From the NCBI RefSeq assembly GCF_963675585.1, contig NZ_OY776414.1:2831001-2895000 (forward strand): a stretch of DNA of 64,000 nt. The letters run 5' to 3'. Positions 35,388 through 45,176 of this stretch are shown one piece after another (position 1 is the first letter of the stretch; every line of letters begins with the position of its first letter). Source of the DNA: an uncultured Draconibacterium sp. (GTDB lineage Bacteria; Bacteroidota; Bacteroidia; Bacteroidales; Prolixibacteraceae). A program made the position numbers and the translations under genes. Below the pieces are notes generated by a model, which saw only the letters and a list, made by a program, of their open reading frames with translations, did no database searches and was not told where the DNA came from.

Positions 35388-37349
35388 CTATTCTACTTTA
35401 GGCAACAGAATTGAAAATGTACTTCCTTTTTTAGGAGTGCTGCTTACTTCAATCCTGGTTCCAAGTTTTTCCGCAAATTCCTGACACAGGATAAGTCCAA
35501 TACCATTTCCTTTTTCATTGGCTGTTCCCGCATTCGATTCAGCTTTATCTAAAAAAAACAAAGTTTGAAGTTTCTCCGGGCTCATACCCAAACCCGTGTC
35601 GGCAACTTGCAATTTAAAATATTTCTTTCCGCTTTTAGTTACATTTTCTGCCGAAAGGCGAACAACTCCACCTGGGCTGGTAAACTTTATAGCATTGGAT
35701 ATCAGATTCCTGCAAATAGTATCCAATAAATTTATGTCGGTTATTATCTTTGAGTTTACATCAATATCATTGATTAGTTCAATCCTTTTAAGTTGAGCCG
35801 AATTGGCATAATTACGCACCAAATTCTGGGCTTGCTCAAATAAATCTACTTCTACTGTATTAATTTCTGTTTTTCCGGATTGAGACATCGACCACTTCAA
35901 TAAATTCTCAAGTAACTCATAAATGTTTTCAGAAGATGCCTGCAAACTTCCCAATAGTTCCTTCCGTGTAACTGCATCCATACTTTCATCCGCATCCAAA
36001 ACCATTTCAATAACTGTTTTGTGTGATCCAAGTGGTCCCCTTAAATCGTGAGCGATTATTGAAAAAAACTTATTTTTTGCTTCGTTTATCTCCATAAGCC
36101 GCTTCTCCGACTCAATTAGTAACTGCTCCTGCTTTTTACTTTCTGTTATATCATAAGCATTGTATATAGCAGCATTACTATCCTTGTAGCTCAGGCGGGC
36201 AGAAAACCAATGTTCCTCATCACCAATCATAACGGAATATTCAATTACCACCAGTTTCTTTTCTGAAATGCATTCATTAATAGCCTTTCTGAAAAATTCT
36301 GCCTTCTCTCTATCAAAAATATCATCCAGGTTTTTACCCACCAATTCTTCCTTCGGCTGAACTAGTAGTTCCTCATTCATGGAATTTATTTTTACGTAAT
36401 CTCCGGCACCATTAAATTCTATGATAATACTGTCTAAAGAATCAAAAACGGCTTTGAGCTCTTTTTCGCTTGTTTTTACTCTAAGCCATGTTCTTGCTAT
36501 TAACCATATTAAAACACTTATAAGTAATGCACTCATCAACAACATATTCATCAGTGTTTTGTCCTGATTGAGATATTGTTTCCATCCTTTTAGCGGAACA
36601 GCAGCTAAAACCCAATTACCGATGGGCAGTTCAATAGATACACTTACCGGATTACTATTGAATACCTCATCTTCACCCCAAAAAGCGACGCCTTCATTCC
36701 CCAAGCCGTCGTATCCCCGAAGAGCAAACTTATATTTGGATTCAGATTCTTTTATTTCAGCCTCCTCCAAAAGACCATCTTTGCTGATTACAATATCAGT
36801 AACTCCCCAGAATTTGTTAGCTCCTTGCACCGTTTTATCAAAAATTGGAGTATAACTAATAAAGGCAACTCCCCCCTCCACCAATTCTACCGGTCCGGCA
36901 ATAAAAGTTAATTGAGTTTGTATTGTTTTCTCAACTATTTCCTTTCGCTTAGGATGGTCGAGCAAATTTAATCCGATTGCTGCCTCGTGCCCTTCTCTCG
37001 GAAAAATTGCATTTATAACACAATTTTTCGACAAAGCCATTGTACTGATAACCGTATCGTTTTGTATATATTCCTGTGCTAGTTTAGCGAATTCCTCATC
37101 GGTGATATCAGGTTTTAAAGCAACATAAGCAGCAACGCCGCGCGTGTAAAAAATCCGGGAATAGAGTGCCTTTTCCAGATTCGACTTTTTACCGGTCAGA
37201 TAATCAAGCATCTCTGTCCGAACATCTTTTTCCCATTGTCCTTTTTTAAAACGAGTAAATGCGTAAGTGGCCAATACCAAAACGATAAAAACAAATGTGG
37301 CCAGCAAGGCAGGCTGTAATTTCAAAAAAACGGATTTATTATTTTTCAT
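35388..37349 (-). CDS. CHASE-domain hybrid-less sensor histidine kinase
   Basis: 653 residues from the ATG at 37349 (a TTG two codons upstream is an alternative). Membrane segment at about 12-32, periplasmic CHASE domain at about 65-250 (RGVAAYVALKPDITDEEFAKLA), second membrane segment at about 268-290, PAS domain at about 295-410, phosphoacceptor histidine in FSIIAHDLRGPLGS, ATPase with NLISNAIKFTSP, DTGLGMSP and GNGIGLILC. No response regulator is adjacent, so it is an orphan kinase. The ligand is unknown; CHASE domains bind small molecules such as cytokinin-like compounds or peptides. Confidence 0.92.
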   Translation of the reverse strand: MKNNKSVFLKLQPALLATFVFIVLVLATYAFTRFKKGQWEKDVRTEMLDYLTGKKSNLEKALYSRIFYTRGVAAYVALKPDITDEEFAKLAQEYIQNDTVISTMALSKNCVINAIFPREGHEAAIGLNLLDHPKRKEIVEKTIQTQLTFIAGPVELVEGGVAFISYTPIFDKTVQGANKFWGVTDIVISKDGLLEEAEIKESESKYKFALRGYDGLGNEGVAFWGEDEVFNSNPVSVSIELPIGNWVLAAVPLKGWKQYLNQDKTLMNMLLMSALLISVLIWLIARTWLRVKTSEKELKAVFDSLDSIIIEFNGAGDYVKINSMNEELLVQPKEELVGKNLDDIFDREKAEFFRKAINECISEKKLVVIEYSVMIGDEEHWFSARLSYKDSNAAIYNAYDITESKKQEQLLIESEKRLMEINEAKNKFFSIIAHDLRGPLGSHKTVIEMVLDADESMDAVTRKELLGSLQASSENIYELLENLLKWSMSQSGKTEINTVEVDLFEQAQNLVRNYANSAQLKRIELINDIDVNSKIITDINLLDTICRNLISNAIKFTSPGGVVRLSAENVTKSGKKYFKLQVADTGLGMSPEKLQTLFFLDKAESNAGTANEKGNGIGLILCQEFAEKLGTRIEVSSTPKKGSTFSILLPKVE

Positions 37350-37551
37350 TGCCAACTATGGTTGAATTGATGCTTGGTTTTATCACTTGTGAATATAGAA
37401 ATTTTTGTCAGACTATAGGTATAGCCATTGTTATGTTTTTGTTCTGTAAAGTAAAACGCTGAAAAAACATAACTTTTAAAAATGAGCTAAAGGACTTAAT
37501 TTCGCAGTGCAATTTGATGAACCTGTACAATAATTGGTTGTTTTAAATAAT

Positions 37552-37929
37552 ATGAACAAGCATCATCCGGTAGTACTTTTTGATGGCATTTGCAATTTGT
37601 GTAACGGGACAGTTTCTTTTATTTTGAAAAAGGATAAAAAGAATCAATTCCGGTTTTTAGCCATACAATCGAAAGAAGGTAAAATAATGCTGGAGAATTA
37701 TCCGCTTCCTTTCGAAAACGACTCTGTAATATTGATTTATAAGGGATGCGCTTTTATCGAATCGGATGCGGCGCTTGAAATTGCAAAACTACTCTCCGCC
37801 CCCTGGAAATGGTTTGTTATTTTCGAGTGTGTACCTAAAAAATGGAGAGACAAAATGTACCGATGGATTGCAAAAAACCGGTATAGCTGGTTTGGCAAAA
37901 AAGACAGTTGTGATTTGGGCGATGAATGA
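37552..37929 (+). CDS. DUF393 (DCC family) thiol-disulfide oxidoreductase-like protein
   Basis: 125 residues from the ATG at 37552, chosen over a TTG at 37534 because family members begin just before VVLFDGICNLCNG. The DxxCxxC signature is intact (DGICNLC at about 11-17). The family is thioredoxin-like and found in many Bacteroidota; its substrate is unknown. It stands alone between two minus-strand genes. Confidence 0.88.
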   Translation: MNKHHPVVLFDGICNLCNGTVSFILKKDKKNQFRFLAIQSKEGKIMLENYPLPFENDSVILIYKGCAFIESDAALEIAKLLSAPWKWFVIFECVPKKWRDKMYRWIAKNRYSWFGKKDSCDLGDE

Positions 37930-38030
37930 AAAACAGTGTTCAAACCACACTATCTGAGTCTTTCACCCCTCTGCCTTCTGCCTTCTAACTTCAAACTCCT
38001 TACTCCTAACTTATTACTTCATTCTCTCTT

Positions 38031-38570
38031 TTAAAACTCAAAATCGCCACTTTCAAAGTCTTTGTACAACTTAGAAAGTACACTCAGCCATTTGCTAATT
38101 CTTTTAATGGCCTCGGTTGTATCGATTGATATGTTTTTTTGTTGCATTTTTAGCAAAAGAAATCCATAAATGGCAGTAATACCAAGCTCCACATCATTCT
38201 TTGCATTTGGGTTTTTGGCTTTTAATTCATTCACCAGGCCGGCAACTGTTTTAAAAGTCTGAACATACATTTTATCTTCTTCGGTTTCCATTAGTTTTAA
38301 ATGAAAATCGTTTACATCGGCAATCAAATTTGTAAGAAACTGCAAATGGCCGTGCTGCTGTATATTTTCCTTTTCCATCATCACCACAAGGTTTTTGTAC
38401 CAATCGGCAATGGCGGCAGAAGTTTTTTCATCGGCTTTGTAGTTGGCCACAAGTCTCTCTTCAATCAAATTCATATCAAGTTTAAATGCACGAATTAAAT
38501 CCTCAACCTGATAGAGATATAAAATGTATTCGGTTATATTTTCTTTGCGTTTTTGTTTTGCTACTAACAT
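38031..38570 (-). CDS. DUF4924 family protein
   Basis: 179 residues, all-helical, no signal peptide or membrane segment. The opening (VAKQKRKENITEYILYLYQ) matches the Bacteroidota-specific DUF4924 family as I remember it. No function is known. It lies upstream of a repeat-rich gap and the S4/Hsp15 gene on the same strand. Confidence 0.75.
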   Translation of the reverse strand: MLVAKQKRKENITEYILYLYQVEDLIRAFKLDMNLIEERLVANYKADEKTSAAIADWYKNLVVMMEKENIQQHGHLQFLTNLIADVNDFHLKLMETEEDKMYVQTFKTVAGLVNELKAKNPNAKNDVELGITAIYGFLLLKMQQKNISIDTTEAIKRISKWLSVLSKLYKDFESGDFEF

Positions 38571-38584
38571 CCTGAAAATTATGA

Positions 38585-38672
38585 AATTGATAAACTGTTA
38601 AATTGCTATGTTGTGATGCTGTGATGCTGTGTTGTTGTAATGCTGTTTTGTTGTGTTGTTGTGATGCCGTTT
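38585..38672. repeat. low-complexity tgttgtgatgctg-type repeat
   Basis: Loosely repeated units of TGTTGT and GATGCTG fill the gap between the S4/Hsp15 gene and the DUF4924 gene. No gene or hairpin is evident. Confidence 0.5.
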
Positions 38673-38722
38673 TTCTTTAACAATAAACTGTGACTGAGAC
38701 TGAAAACTGCAAACTAATAAAT

Positions 38723-39100
38723 TTACAAATCAAAAAAATCGTCGAGTTCGCGGCGATCTTTTTTGGTTGGACGCCCGGTTCCCTTGTCGCGCACACTCCA
38801 GCGCATGTGCTTTTGCATTTCAAGTATATCGAGTTCTTCGGCAGGAGTAACGTCTTCCACAAAATCGGTAATAAGTTTAGCTCCCATGCGTTTTTCTGCA
38901 AGGCCTGTTACTTTCAAACTTTTTGTAATCGGAGCCTTTCGTACTTTAACTACTTCGCCAATTTGTACAGTTCGCGATGCTTTTACCGGAAGTTCGCCAA
39001 CCGAAACATGCCCTTTTTTACATGCTTCGGTTGCCTGGCTCCGGGTTTTATAAACGCGCACAGCCCACAACCACTTATCTATTCGCACACTGTCACCCAT
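38723..39100 (-). CDS. S4-domain RNA-binding protein, Hsp15 family
   Basis: 125 residues. The S4 domain starts at residue 5 (RIDKWLWAVRVYKTRSQA, then GHVSVGELPVK) and is followed by a basic tail (GRPTKKDRRELDDFF). Hsp15 rescues stalled 50S subunits with peptidyl-tRNA attached. That fits its position 4 bp downstream of pth, whose product also recycles peptidyl-tRNA. Confidence 0.88.
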   Translation of the reverse strand: MGDSVRIDKWLWAVRVYKTRSQATEACKKGHVSVGELPVKASRTVQIGEVVKVRKAPITKSLKVTGLAEKRMGAKLITDFVEDVTPAEELDILEMQKHMRWSVRDKGTGRPTKKDRRELDDFFDL

Positions 39101-39104
39101 TGTT

Positions 39105-39668
39105 CTACTTTTTGTTGTGAAAATTCATGGTACGCTCAATGCCAATGGTGCCAAAACTTTTAATGATCTCAATTGAATCATCAATTTTGAAAGGCAACTC
39201 TTTCATTTCTTCGCGTCCCCATTCACCCAAAACATAGTTTACTTGCTGACCTTTGTAAAAATTGTCGCCTATACCAAAACGCAAACGGGCATAATCGTTT
39301 CTGCCCAACACCTGGTTAATGTTTTCCAAACCGTTGTGGCCACCGGCGCCACCTTTGGCTCTTACCCGAAGCGTTCCAAAGGGCAGTGCCAAATCATCAA
39401 CCAACACCAGCATATTTTTTATGTCGATGTTTTCTTTTTGTAACCAGTAATTAACAGCTCGCCCACTCAGGTTCATATACGTTGTTGGTTTTAACAAAAT
39501 AAACGTTTTGGATTTGAACTTATATTCTGCTACAAATCCATAACGCTTATCGTTAAAACTAATATTGGACGCCTCAGCGAGTGCGTCCAATATTTGAAAG
39601 CCAATATTATGGCGAGTATTTTTATATTCTGGTCCTATATTACCGAGACCGGCAATTAAGTACTTCAT
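39105..39668 (-). CDS. pth: peptidyl-tRNA hydrolase
   Basis: 187 residues, normal length. The active-site residues are visible in the opening (GLGNIGPEYKNTRHNIGF: Asn and His), in KPTTYMNLSG and in VDDLALPFG. It frees tRNA from prematurely released peptidyl-tRNA. It follows the L25 gene by 18 bp, an arrangement common in bacteria. Confidence 0.96.
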   Translation of the reverse strand: MKYLIAGLGNIGPEYKNTRHNIGFQILDALAEASNISFNDKRYGFVAEYKFKSKTFILLKPTTYMNLSGRAVNYWLQKENIDIKNMLVLVDDLALPFGTLRVRAKGGAGGHNGLENINQVLGRNDYARLRFGIGDNFYKGQQVNYVLGEWGREEMKELPFKIDDSIEIIKSFGTIGIERTMNFHNKK

Positions 39669-39686
39669 CCAGAAATAATTTTTAGA

Positions 39687-40322
39687 TTATTCTTCGCTTG
39701 CAGCAGCTTCTTCTCCGCCTTCAGCTTCGTCTTCATCATCATCTCCTGCTGCCATTGCTGCACCAGCCGCCGATTTAGCCGCCCTGGTAATTGCAACACT
39801 TACAACAACATTCGATTTAGCATCAAGGAACTCAACATTAGGCACATTTAAATCGGCCACTTTAATACTTTGTCCAATTCCTAACTTAGTTACATTTACA
39901 TCAATTGTATCAGGTACGTCAGTTGCCAAAGCTTTTACTTTTAGTCGGCGTAGGTTGGTATTTAATTTACCCCCCATTTTAATACCTTTCGCCAAACCAG
40001 AAATTTTCAATGGTACGTCGATTTTGATCGTTTTTCCATCCTGAATTTTCAAGAAATCAATGTGTAAAACTTCTTCATTAACCGGATGCCACTGGATATC
40101 CTGCATCATTGCATTGTGTACTTCTCCATCAATGTCAAGTTCCAACAAATATACACTTGGAGTGTAGATCAATTTTCTTAAATCAGCAAAAGGAACTGAA
40201 AAGTGAATTGGTGTTTCGCCACCATACAATACGGCAGGAACGATTTCCTGTGCACGAAGTTTTTTCGAGTCTTTTTTTCCTACCGACTCTCTTTTTTGTC
40301 CTTTTAATACTACTGTTTTCAT
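39687..40322 (-). CDS. rplY: 50S ribosomal protein L25 (CTC/TL5 form)
   Basis: 211 residues: an L25 5S-rRNA-binding domain (about 1-95), the second beta domain of the TL5/CTC form, and a long acidic tail (DDDEDEAEGGEEAAASEE). The tail is typical of the Bacteroidota form. It precedes pth in a likely translation-quality operon with the Hsp15 gene. A small inverted repeat (CCCGA/TCGGG, about 40364-40378) lies upstream. Confidence 0.95.
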   Translation of the reverse strand: MKTVVLKGQKRESVGKKDSKKLRAQEIVPAVLYGGETPIHFSVPFADLRKLIYTPSVYLLELDIDGEVHNAMMQDIQWHPVNEEVLHIDFLKIQDGKTIKIDVPLKISGLAKGIKMGGKLNTNLRRLKVKALATDVPDTIDVNVTKLGIGQSIKVADLNVPNVEFLDAKSNVVVSVAITRAAKSAAGAAMAAGDDDEDEAEGGEEAAASEE

Positions 40323-40440
40323 TTTTAATAATTTACGTTAATAATTATGGTACTCAGCCCTTCCCGATCGAAGTCGGGACAAACAGCATGCATAACTAAA
40401 ATGCGTTCTGCTTACGGAAAAAGCGGTGCAAAAATATAAA

Positions 40441-41376
40441 TTATTTGTAATATAACGAACTAATTGACTGATTTTTATAAACTCTTCTGATGGCCTCACC
40501 AAAGGCTTCAGCTGTAGAGATGTATTTAATCTTATCGCATCCTGTTTTTGGTTGAATTGAATCGGTAAAATAAACCTCTTCCAACTCCGACTTTTCAATG
40601 CGTTCGATGGCCGGCCCCGACAAGGTACCGTGAGCCGCAAAAGCACGCACAGTGCGGGCACCTTTTTTCTTCATCAGGTTAGCCGCTTTTGTAATTGTAC
40701 CTGCAGTATCAATCATGTCATCAACAATAATTACGTCTTTCCCCTGAACATCACCAATAACGGTCATATTCCCCACTTCGTTCGGACGCGCTCTTGTTTT
40801 GTGGCAAATTACAATACCTGTATCCAACATTTTTGCATAGGTATTGGCGCGTTTTGTTCCACCAACATCCGGCGAAGCAATAATAACATTGTCCAATCCC
40901 ATTTTTTCGATAAAAGGAACAAACAAAGTCGACGCAAACAAGTGATCAACCGGAACATTAAAGAAACCTTGTATTTGGTCGGCGTGTAAATCCATGGTAA
41001 TCAGCCTGTCGATACCTGCCGTTGATAAAAGATCCGCTACCAATTTTGCCCCAATCGACACGCGCGGTTTGTCTTTCCGGTCTTGACGAGCGTATCCAAA
41101 ATACGGAACAACTGCAATAACTTTGTACGCACTTGCCCTTTTGGCTGCATCAACCATTAACAACAACTCCAGCAGGTTATCAGCCGAAGGAGGAGTTGAT
41201 TGTACAATAAATACGTGCGAGCCACGGATGGTTTCCTCAAAACAAGGTTCGAATTCGCCATCAGCAAATACCGGACACGATGAAAGTCCAAGATCAACAT
41301 CTAAACTGTCGCAAATTTTTTCAGTTAAATACCGGGTGGTTCTTCCTGTGAAAATCTTTAGCGGGTGAGTTTTCAT
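40441..41376 (-). CDS. prs: ribose-phosphate pyrophosphokinase
   Basis: 311 residues. Class I PRPP synthase with the catalytic region DLHADQIQGFF, the PRPP-binding loop VIVDDMIDTAGTI and the flexible loop with KxR (CHKTRARPNE). It makes PRPP for nucleotide, histidine and tryptophan synthesis in the cytoplasm. The upstream gap of nearly 300 bp may hold a long leader. Confidence 0.96.
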   Translation of the reverse strand: MKTHPLKIFTGRTTRYLTEKICDSLDVDLGLSSCPVFADGEFEPCFEETIRGSHVFIVQSTPPSADNLLELLLMVDAAKRASAYKVIAVVPYFGYARQDRKDKPRVSIGAKLVADLLSTAGIDRLITMDLHADQIQGFFNVPVDHLFASTLFVPFIEKMGLDNVIIASPDVGGTKRANTYAKMLDTGIVICHKTRARPNEVGNMTVIGDVQGKDVIIVDDMIDTAGTITKAANLMKKKGARTVRAFAAHGTLSGPAIERIEKSELEEVYFTDSIQPKTGCDKIKYISTAEAFGEAIRRVYKNQSISSLYYK

Positions 41377-41669
41377 TCGTTTATTTTTTTAATTTTCAAT
41401 GGTAACTCAAGGAACAAACCTGTTAAACGACTAAGCTCTTTTCAGAGATCTTAAGCAGGCTTGTTTCATCTTGTTCAATTTTTAAGACTATTTTGCATGG
41501 AAGATGAATTTAATCCAAAGCATTGTGTTACAACAACAAAGCCAGATAAGGTTTGATTCATCACCATAGTTGTTTATTTGAAATTTAAGGAATCTGATGC
41601 AAAGTTAAAAACTTTAACTGTATGACACTTCATTTTTATTGGTTTTGAATTCACAAGAAGTTAACAGAA
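41377..41669 (-). other. intergenic region upstream of prs
   Basis: 293 bp without a supported gene. On the minus strand, 41607-41600 reads TAACTTTG, an exact Bacteroidota -7 box, which would give prs a leader of about 215 nt. A 30-codon frame inside the leader has no recognisable features and I do not call it. No known riboswitch was recognised. Confidence 0.35.
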
Positions 41670-42266
41670 CTAGTTGTTTTCATTCACACTTTCAATAAAG
41701 TTGAGTATCTCATCTTTACCGGCTCCGGTTTCGGAAGAAGAAATAAAATAACCGGGCATGGTCTCCCAGGTCTCGAACATTTTTTCTTCGTAAGCCTTTA
41801 AATTTGCTTCGAGTTCTTCGGGTCTTAATTTATCTGTTTTGGTAAAAATAATGGAAAACGGAATGCCACTAATTCCAAGCCACTCCATAAATTCAAGGTC
41901 CACCTTTTGAGCTTCGTGTCTCGAATCAATCAAAACAAACAAACAATAAAGATTTTCACGTTTCAGGATGTAGCGTTTTAAAAACTTCTCCCATTTTAAA
42001 CGTTCGGCTTTTGGAACCTTTGCATAACCGTAACCCGGTAAATCCACAAGAAACCATTCTTTATTAATCAGAAAATGATTGATAAGTTGCGTTTTCCCTG
42101 GTCTTCCTGAAGTTTTAGCCAGGTTCTTTTTAGTGGTAAGCATATTAATCAGCGACGACTTTCCAACATTCGACCGACCGATAAAAGCATACTCCGGACG
42201 ATCGGGAGGTGGGCACTTGGCAACATCGCTGTTACTTACAATAAATTGTGCTTCTTTTATTTCCAC
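41670..42266 (-). CDS. engB: ribosome biogenesis GTPase YsxC/EngB
   Basis: 198 residues. G1 [10 protein letters not shown]2 region [13 protein letters not shown]3 [10 protein letters not shown]4 TKTDK and G5-like SSSETG are all present. The protein is needed for 50S assembly. It lies 42 bp downstream of manA on the same strand. Confidence 0.95.
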   Translation of the reverse strand: MEIKEAQFIVSNSDVAKCPPPDRPEYAFIGRSNVGKSSLINMLTTKKNLAKTSGRPGKTQLINHFLINKEWFLVDLPGYGYAKVPKAERLKWEKFLKRYILKRENLYCLFVLIDSRHEAQKVDLEFMEWLGISGIPFSIIFTKTDKLRPEELEANLKAYEEKMFETWETMPGYFISSSETGAGKDEILNFIESVNENN

Positions 42267-42308
42267 AAAAATGTATTTTGAATGAATTCTGAAGTTAAGA
42301 AATAAATC

Positions 42309-43292
42309 TTATTTTATATAAACCTCCATTATTTTCACACTCTCTGAATTCGGTTTTAACTGAATCAAATCAAGGCTGGCCGGAATTAAAACGGTCTCTC
42401 CCATTTCTATCGTTTCGCTGCCTTCATCGGTTACAATATCAAAACTTCCATCCATTGTCATGTAAATAACAAACGAATCGAGATTATTGTAATCCTTCTC
42501 AATTTCTTCAGTAAATTCAATAATATTTGTGGTAAAATAAGGACAGCTAACCAATTCAACGGCCTTATTTTCTTCTATTGTATAATTTGTTTTGTATTCG
42601 CTGGCATACGAAAAATCAATGGCATCCAGAGCCAAATCGGTGTGCAATTCGCGCTCATTTCCCTTATCGTCTTTTCGGTTGTAATCAAAAATACGATAAG
42701 TAACATCCGAAGTTTGCTGAATTTCGGCAACCAAACATCCTTTTCCAATGGCATGTACACGCCCGGCCGGGATAAAAAACACATCGCCAACTTTAGCCTC
42801 ATCGTAATGCAACAAGTCGGTTAATTTGCCGCCATTAAAATACTCGAGGTATTTTTCTCTTGAAACTTCCTGGTTAAATCCGGAGTTAATCAATGCACCT
42901 TCTTCTGTTCCGGCAACATACCACATTTCGGTTTTGCCGTATGCATTGTGGCGCTTTTTCGACAATTTATCATCAGGATGTACCTGGATGGAAAGATCGT
43001 CCTGCGCATCAATAAATTTAATAAGTAGTGGAAATTCAACACCAAACTTTTCGTAAACTTTGTCGCCCACAAGGTCGCCCATATAGATTTCAATAATCTC
43101 GTTTAGGTCGTTACCGGCTAAAAAGCCGTTACTAACTACCGATATATTTCCTTCTACCCCTGAAAGCTCCCAGCTTTCTCCACAATTGGCAAGGTTTCCA
43201 TAATCCTTATTCAGGATGGTTTTCATTCTGTTTCCACCCCAGATTTTTTCGTGGAAAATTGGGTTAAACTTTATAGGATACAAACCGCTCAT
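42309..43292 (-). CDS. manA: class I mannose-6-phosphate isomerase
   Basis: 327 residues, the short Bacillus/Bacteroidota form. Zinc-binding motifs are visible as QVHPDD and GKTEMWYV, and HAIGKGCLVAEIQQTSDVTY marks the active site. It interconverts fructose-6-phosphate and mannose-6-phosphate for GDP-sugar synthesis. Nearby genes are unrelated housekeeping genes. Confidence 0.93.
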   Translation of the reverse strand: MSGLYPIKFNPIFHEKIWGGNRMKTILNKDYGNLANCGESWELSGVEGNISVVSNGFLAGNDLNEIIEIYMGDLVGDKVYEKFGVEFPLLIKFIDAQDDLSIQVHPDDKLSKKRHNAYGKTEMWYVAGTEEGALINSGFNQEVSREKYLEYFNGGKLTDLLHYDEAKVGDVFFIPAGRVHAIGKGCLVAEIQQTSDVTYRIFDYNRKDDKGNERELHTDLALDAIDFSYASEYKTNYTIEENKAVELVSCPYFTTNIIEFTEEIEKDYNNLDSFVIYMTMDGSFDIVTDEGSETIEMGETVLIPASLDLIQLKPNSESVKIMEVYIK

Positions 43293-43345
43293 TTTAATTT
43301 TTTAATGTTGATTAAAAATAGAGTTATTACTACAGGATACTTTTC

Positions 43346-43645
43346 TTAAAACCTAAAATCGACAGCTGCACGGGCAACAGTTGTTTCGCCAATGCGTGCC
43401 ACAACCTTTTGGTGCTCGGGATGAACGCGGTACGCATCCAAGTCCTCAACACTATCAAAATGCGAAAGCAAAGCCAAATCGTAACTTTTCGATTCCAACT
43501 CGTAATTTTCACCAACTTCAATGTGTTTTGCTTCTGAGATTTTATCTTTTAAGGCGAGTAGTTTGCCTTTTAACTCGGCTATTATTTCAGCCTTTTCTTC
43601 GGCGGGATAGTCCTTCAACTTAAAAAGAACGACGTGATTAATCAT
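43346..43645 (-). CDS. Dabb (stress-responsive A/B barrel) domain protein
   Basis: 99 residues, a full single-domain Dabb protein: MINHVVLFKLK at the start, the central ALLSHFDSVEDLDAYRVHPEH, and the closing VDFRF. The fold is a ferredoxin-like dimer; functions vary and cannot be deduced here. Divergent from udk with a 114-bp gap. Confidence 0.88.
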   Translation of the reverse strand: MINHVVLFKLKDYPAEEKAEIIAELKGKLLALKDKISEAKHIEVGENYELESKSYDLALLSHFDSVEDLDAYRVHPEHQKVVARIGETTVARAAVDFRF

Positions 43646-43759
43646 TGCTGTCTATTTTTTGTAACTTGTGCTTTTATCGCTGCGAAATTAGTGTTTTCTT
43701 AGCGTTTCGTTTTATAATTCTATTTCAATTTTTGAAATATAACATTTAATTAGAGGAAT

Positions 43760-44371
43760 ATGCTGGTAATTGGCATTGCCGGAGGAACCGGTTCAGGCAA
43801 AACGACAGTGGTACAAAAAATAAGCGAAAAGTTTTCGAAAGACGAAGTGGCCATACTCTCTCACGACTCGTACTATTACGACAACAGCGACCTTTCGCTG
43901 GAAGAACGTCGCAAAAAAAACTTTGACCACCCGGCCTCCATCGAGTTTGAATTAATGATTGAACATGTAAAAAAACTCAAAAACGGAGAATCAATTGAGG
44001 AACCTGTTTATTCGTTTATTTCGTGTACACGTGATAAAGAGACAAAAACAATCTTTCCAAAACAGGTACTAATTATTGAGGGAATTTTATGCCTGACAAA
44101 CAAGGCCCTTCGCGATTTAATGGACATAAAAGTGTATGTTGACTGCGACTCTGACATTCGACTTTCGCGTGTTATTCAGCGCGATATTCAGGAACGGGGC
44201 CGCGATGTGGAACAAGTACTTAGCCGTTATAAAAAAACAGTGCGCCCCAGCCACCTGCAATTTATTGAACCAACAAAAGAATATGCCGACATAATTGTTC
44301 CGCAGGGTGGTAAAAATAAAATTGCCATCCAAATTCTTACCAACCACATTTTACAAACCTTAAACAAATAG
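43760..44371 (+). CDS. udk: uridine kinase
   Basis: 203 residues. P-loop GGTGSGKTT, substrate region SHDSYYYD and lid region SRYKKTVRPSHLQFIEPTKEYADIIVPQGG. It phosphorylates uridine and cytidine in pyrimidine salvage. The exonuclease gene starts 1 bp after its stop, so the two are co-translated. Confidence 0.95.
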   Translation: MLVIGIAGGTGSGKTTVVQKISEKFSKDEVAILSHDSYYYDNSDLSLEERRKKNFDHPASIEFELMIEHVKKLKNGESIEEPVYSFISCTRDKETKTIFPKQVLIIEGILCLTNKALRDLMDIKVYVDCDSDIRLSRVIQRDIQERGRDVEQVLSRYKKTVRPSHLQFIEPTKEYADIIVPQGGKNKIAIQILTNHILQTLNK

Positions 44372-44372
44372 C

Positions 44373-45095
44373 ATGTTACGCAACTTAAATATTGAAGAAA
44401 TACTTTTTTTAGACATTGAAACAGTGCCCCTGGCGCCTGAATATGCCGAACTTACAGAAAAGTGGCAACAACTGTGGGAACACAAAATGCAGTTTCAGAT
44501 TAACAACGGCGAGCCCGCTGAAGATTTGTACGAACGTGCCGGGATTTATGCCGAGTTTGGTAAAATAATTTGTATTTCGGTGGGCTATGTAATTCAAAAA
44601 AAAGGGGAACAATATTTTCGCGCAAAATCGTTTTACGGTGATGACGAAAAAAAGCTGATTCAGGAGTTTTTTAATGCTTTAGATGGTTTTGCCCACAAAG
44701 GCAAACGACGGCTGTGTGCACACAACGGACAGGAATTCGATTTTCCGTACATTTCGCGAAGGGCATTGGTAAATGATCTTACACTGCCTAAAATGCTGGA
44801 CATTGCCGGAGCCAAACCCTGGGAAGTAAAAGATATTTTAATCGACACGCTGCAGCTATGGAAATTTGGCGACTACAAACACTATACTTCGTTGTCGCTA
44901 TTATGCGAACTTTTTAATATTCCTACCCCAAAAGACGACATTGACGGAAGCCAGGTAGCTAAAGTATATTGGGAAGATAACGACCTTGACCGCATTATCC
45001 GCTATTGCGAAAAAGATACTCTGGCCGTTGCCAATCTTCTTTTAAAATACAAAGGAGACCAGATTATTCCCTTCGACAGGCTGGAAGTGGTGTAA
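44373..45095 (+). CDS. predicted 3'-5' exonuclease, PolB-like (DEDDy)
   Basis: 240 residues. DEDD motifs are visible: FLDIETVP near residue 14, CAHNGQEFDFPYISRR in the middle and YCEKDTLAVANLLLKY near the end. It resembles the proofreading domain of family B DNA polymerases without the polymerase. Its cellular role is not established. Tightly coupled to udk. Confidence 0.88.
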   Translation: MLRNLNIEEILFLDIETVPLAPEYAELTEKWQQLWEHKMQFQINNGEPAEDLYERAGIYAEFGKIICISVGYVIQKKGEQYFRAKSFYGDDEKKLIQEFFNALDGFAHKGKRRLCAHNGQEFDFPYISRRALVNDLTLPKMLDIAGAKPWEVKDILIDTLQLWKFGDYKHYTSLSLLCELFNIPTPKDDIDGSQVAKVYWEDNDLDRIIRYCEKDTLAVANLLLKYKGDQIIPFDRLEVV

Positions 45096-45176
45096 GAAAA
45101 AAGGCAGAAGGGAGAAGTTAGAAGACAGCATACAACACTTTTGACTTTGTACTTTGAACTTTAAGCTTGAAGCTTT

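Noticed and set aside
41377-41600. A 30-codon frame in the prs leader as a possible leader peptide
   Set aside because: No composition bias, conserved motif or adjacent attenuator structure was seen.
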